NCBI GenBank assembly: GCA_012729935.1
Contig: JAAYBY010000064.1
Location: 1 to 6,365, forward strand
Source: Clostridiaceae bacterium
GTDB taxonomy: Bacteria > Bacillota > Clostridia > Saccharofermentanales > UBA5734
Direction of reading: 5' to 3'
Length of the DNA stretch: 6,365 nucleotides
Position 1 is the first letter of the stretch; each line of letters opens with the position of its first letter. Shown piece by piece: positions 5,878 to 6,365 of the stretch. The notes beneath the pieces are model-generated. The model worked only from the letters and a program-made list of their open reading frames with translations. It had not been told where the DNA came from and did not search any database. The position numbers and the translations under genes are program-made.

Positions 5878-5891
5878 CGAACAATTGTTTG
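5878..5891 (+). promoter_or_regulatory. Second LexA (DinR)-like operator, upstream of the -35
   Basis: CGAACAATTGTTTG on the plus strand matches CGAACRNRYGTTYC at 12 of 14 positions and has the CGAAC-N4-GTTYG core. It lies 7 bp upstream of the -35. The centres of the two boxes are 56 bp apart, so the promoter is bracketed by both. Confidence 0.72.
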
Positions 5892-5904
5892 TTTATGTTT
5901 CAAG

Positions 5905-5932
5905 CAAGAAAAAAGCACCTTGAAAGGTGCTT
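5905..5932 (-). terminator. Intrinsic terminator of the dCMP deaminase gene
   Basis: AAGCACCTT and AAGGTGCTT (5913-5921 with 5924-5932) form a perfect stem; with a realistic 4-nt loop it has 8 bp. On the minus strand it is followed by a T-run (TTTTCTTG after the stem). It lies 29 bp after the deaminase stop and just upstream of the LexA-controlled promoter, insulating that promoter from read-through. Confidence 0.88.
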
Positions 5933-5961
5933 ACCATCAACCGGATTTCGAATCAGATCAG

Positions 5962-6365
5962 TCAAACATCACTGCTTCGGTATGATATTTTCAGCTCTTC
6001 GATATCGGTCACCAGCTGGCGGAAACGGACACCCGCGTGCTCCATCATATTTTTGGACGCTCGAACGCTGTCTGTATGAGCATATTTGTCAGAAAGATAA
6101 ACAACCTCGCGAATGCCGGATTGAATAATCGCCTTCGCGCATTCATTGCATGGAAACAAAGGTACATAGATCGAGCAGTCTGCCAGATTAAAGCCGACGT
6201 TGTTCAAAATGGCATTCAGTTCTGCATGACATACATAAGGGTATTTCGTTTCGAGCATATCGCCTTCACGATCCCACGGGAAAACATCATCACTGCAGCC
6301 GATCGGCATACCGTTGTATCCGACAGAAACAATTTTATGCTGCTTATTAACGATGCAGGCGCCAA
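5962..6365 (-). CDS. comEB: dCMP deaminase (ComEB family), N-terminus cut by window edge
   Basis: Zinc enzyme that deaminates dCMP to dUMP, the substrate of thymidylate synthase. The frame is open to the right edge; the visible 133 codons begin at GACIVNKQHKIVSVGYNGMP, so the true start lies outside and the internal ATG at 6309 is not the start. The cytidine-deaminase-fold signatures are present: CHAE (His codon 6226-6228, zinc ligand, with the catalytic Glu two residues later) and PCNEC (Cys codons 6148-6150 and 6139-6141, the other two ligands). GYNGMPIGCSDD and FPWDREG are characteristic of dCMP deaminases rather than of cytidine or riboflavin deaminases. The missing part should hold roughly the first 20-25 residues. 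The name comEB comes from the B. subtilis homologue; no competence genes are visible here, so a housekeeping role in dTTP supply is more likely. Confidence 0.93.
   Translation of the reverse strand, partial: GACIVNKQHKIVSVGYNGMPIGCSDDVFPWDREGDMLETKYPYVCHAELNAILNNVGFNLADCSIYVPLFPCNECAKAIIQSGIREVVYLSDKYAHTDSVRASKNMMEHAGVRFRQLVTDIEELKISYRSSDV

Overview
The window looks like chromosomal DNA from a Gram-positive bacterium of the phylum Bacillota (Firmicutes), probably a Clostridia-like lineage. The evidence is the strong Shine-Dalgarno sites, sigma-A-type promoters (TTGACA-N17-TATAAT-like), two 14-bp operators close to the Bacillus-type LexA/DinR box, a lipoprotein-type binding protein, and a DinB polymerase whose sequence resembles clostridial homologues as I remember them. 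No phage, IS, CRISPR, rRNA or tRNA gene was seen.

Layout, left to right. (1) 1-191: 5' part of a NagD-like HAD hydrolase on the minus strand, leaving the window at its left edge. It diverges from (2) an HD-domain hydrolase on the plus strand (433-1023). The 241-bp gap holds a near-consensus minus promoter, a perfect 7-bp hairpin in the HAD leader and a weak plus promoter. (3) 1024-1466: a 443-bp stretch with no convincing gene, carrying a perfect TATAAT element, small hairpins, an orphan Shine-Dalgarno-like sequence and a strong terminator. (4) 3956 down to 1467, minus strand: a three-gene ABC importer operon (lipoprotein binding protein, permease, ATPase) of the nitrate/sulfonate/taurine (TauABC/SsuABC-like) class, with its own promoter just beyond the end of dinB. 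(5) 5790 down to 4063, minus strand: a small membrane protein followed by dinB, a Y-family DNA polymerase. (6) 6365 down to 5962, minus strand: a ComEB-type dCMP deaminase lacking its N-terminus at the right edge, closed by a good terminator.

The most interesting part is the control region at 5822-5891. A near-consensus promoter (TTGACA-N17-TATTAT) is bracketed by two LexA-like boxes, one over the predicted transcription start and one upstream of the -35. The gene it drives encodes an unrecognised 115-residue single-pass membrane protein without a LysM domain, and dinB follows with no clear terminator between them. I infer a DNA-damage (SOS) operon pairing a possible membrane-bound checkpoint or division-control protein with a translesion polymerase. 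The substrate of the importer and the roles of the HAD and HD proteins cannot be fixed from sequence alone.
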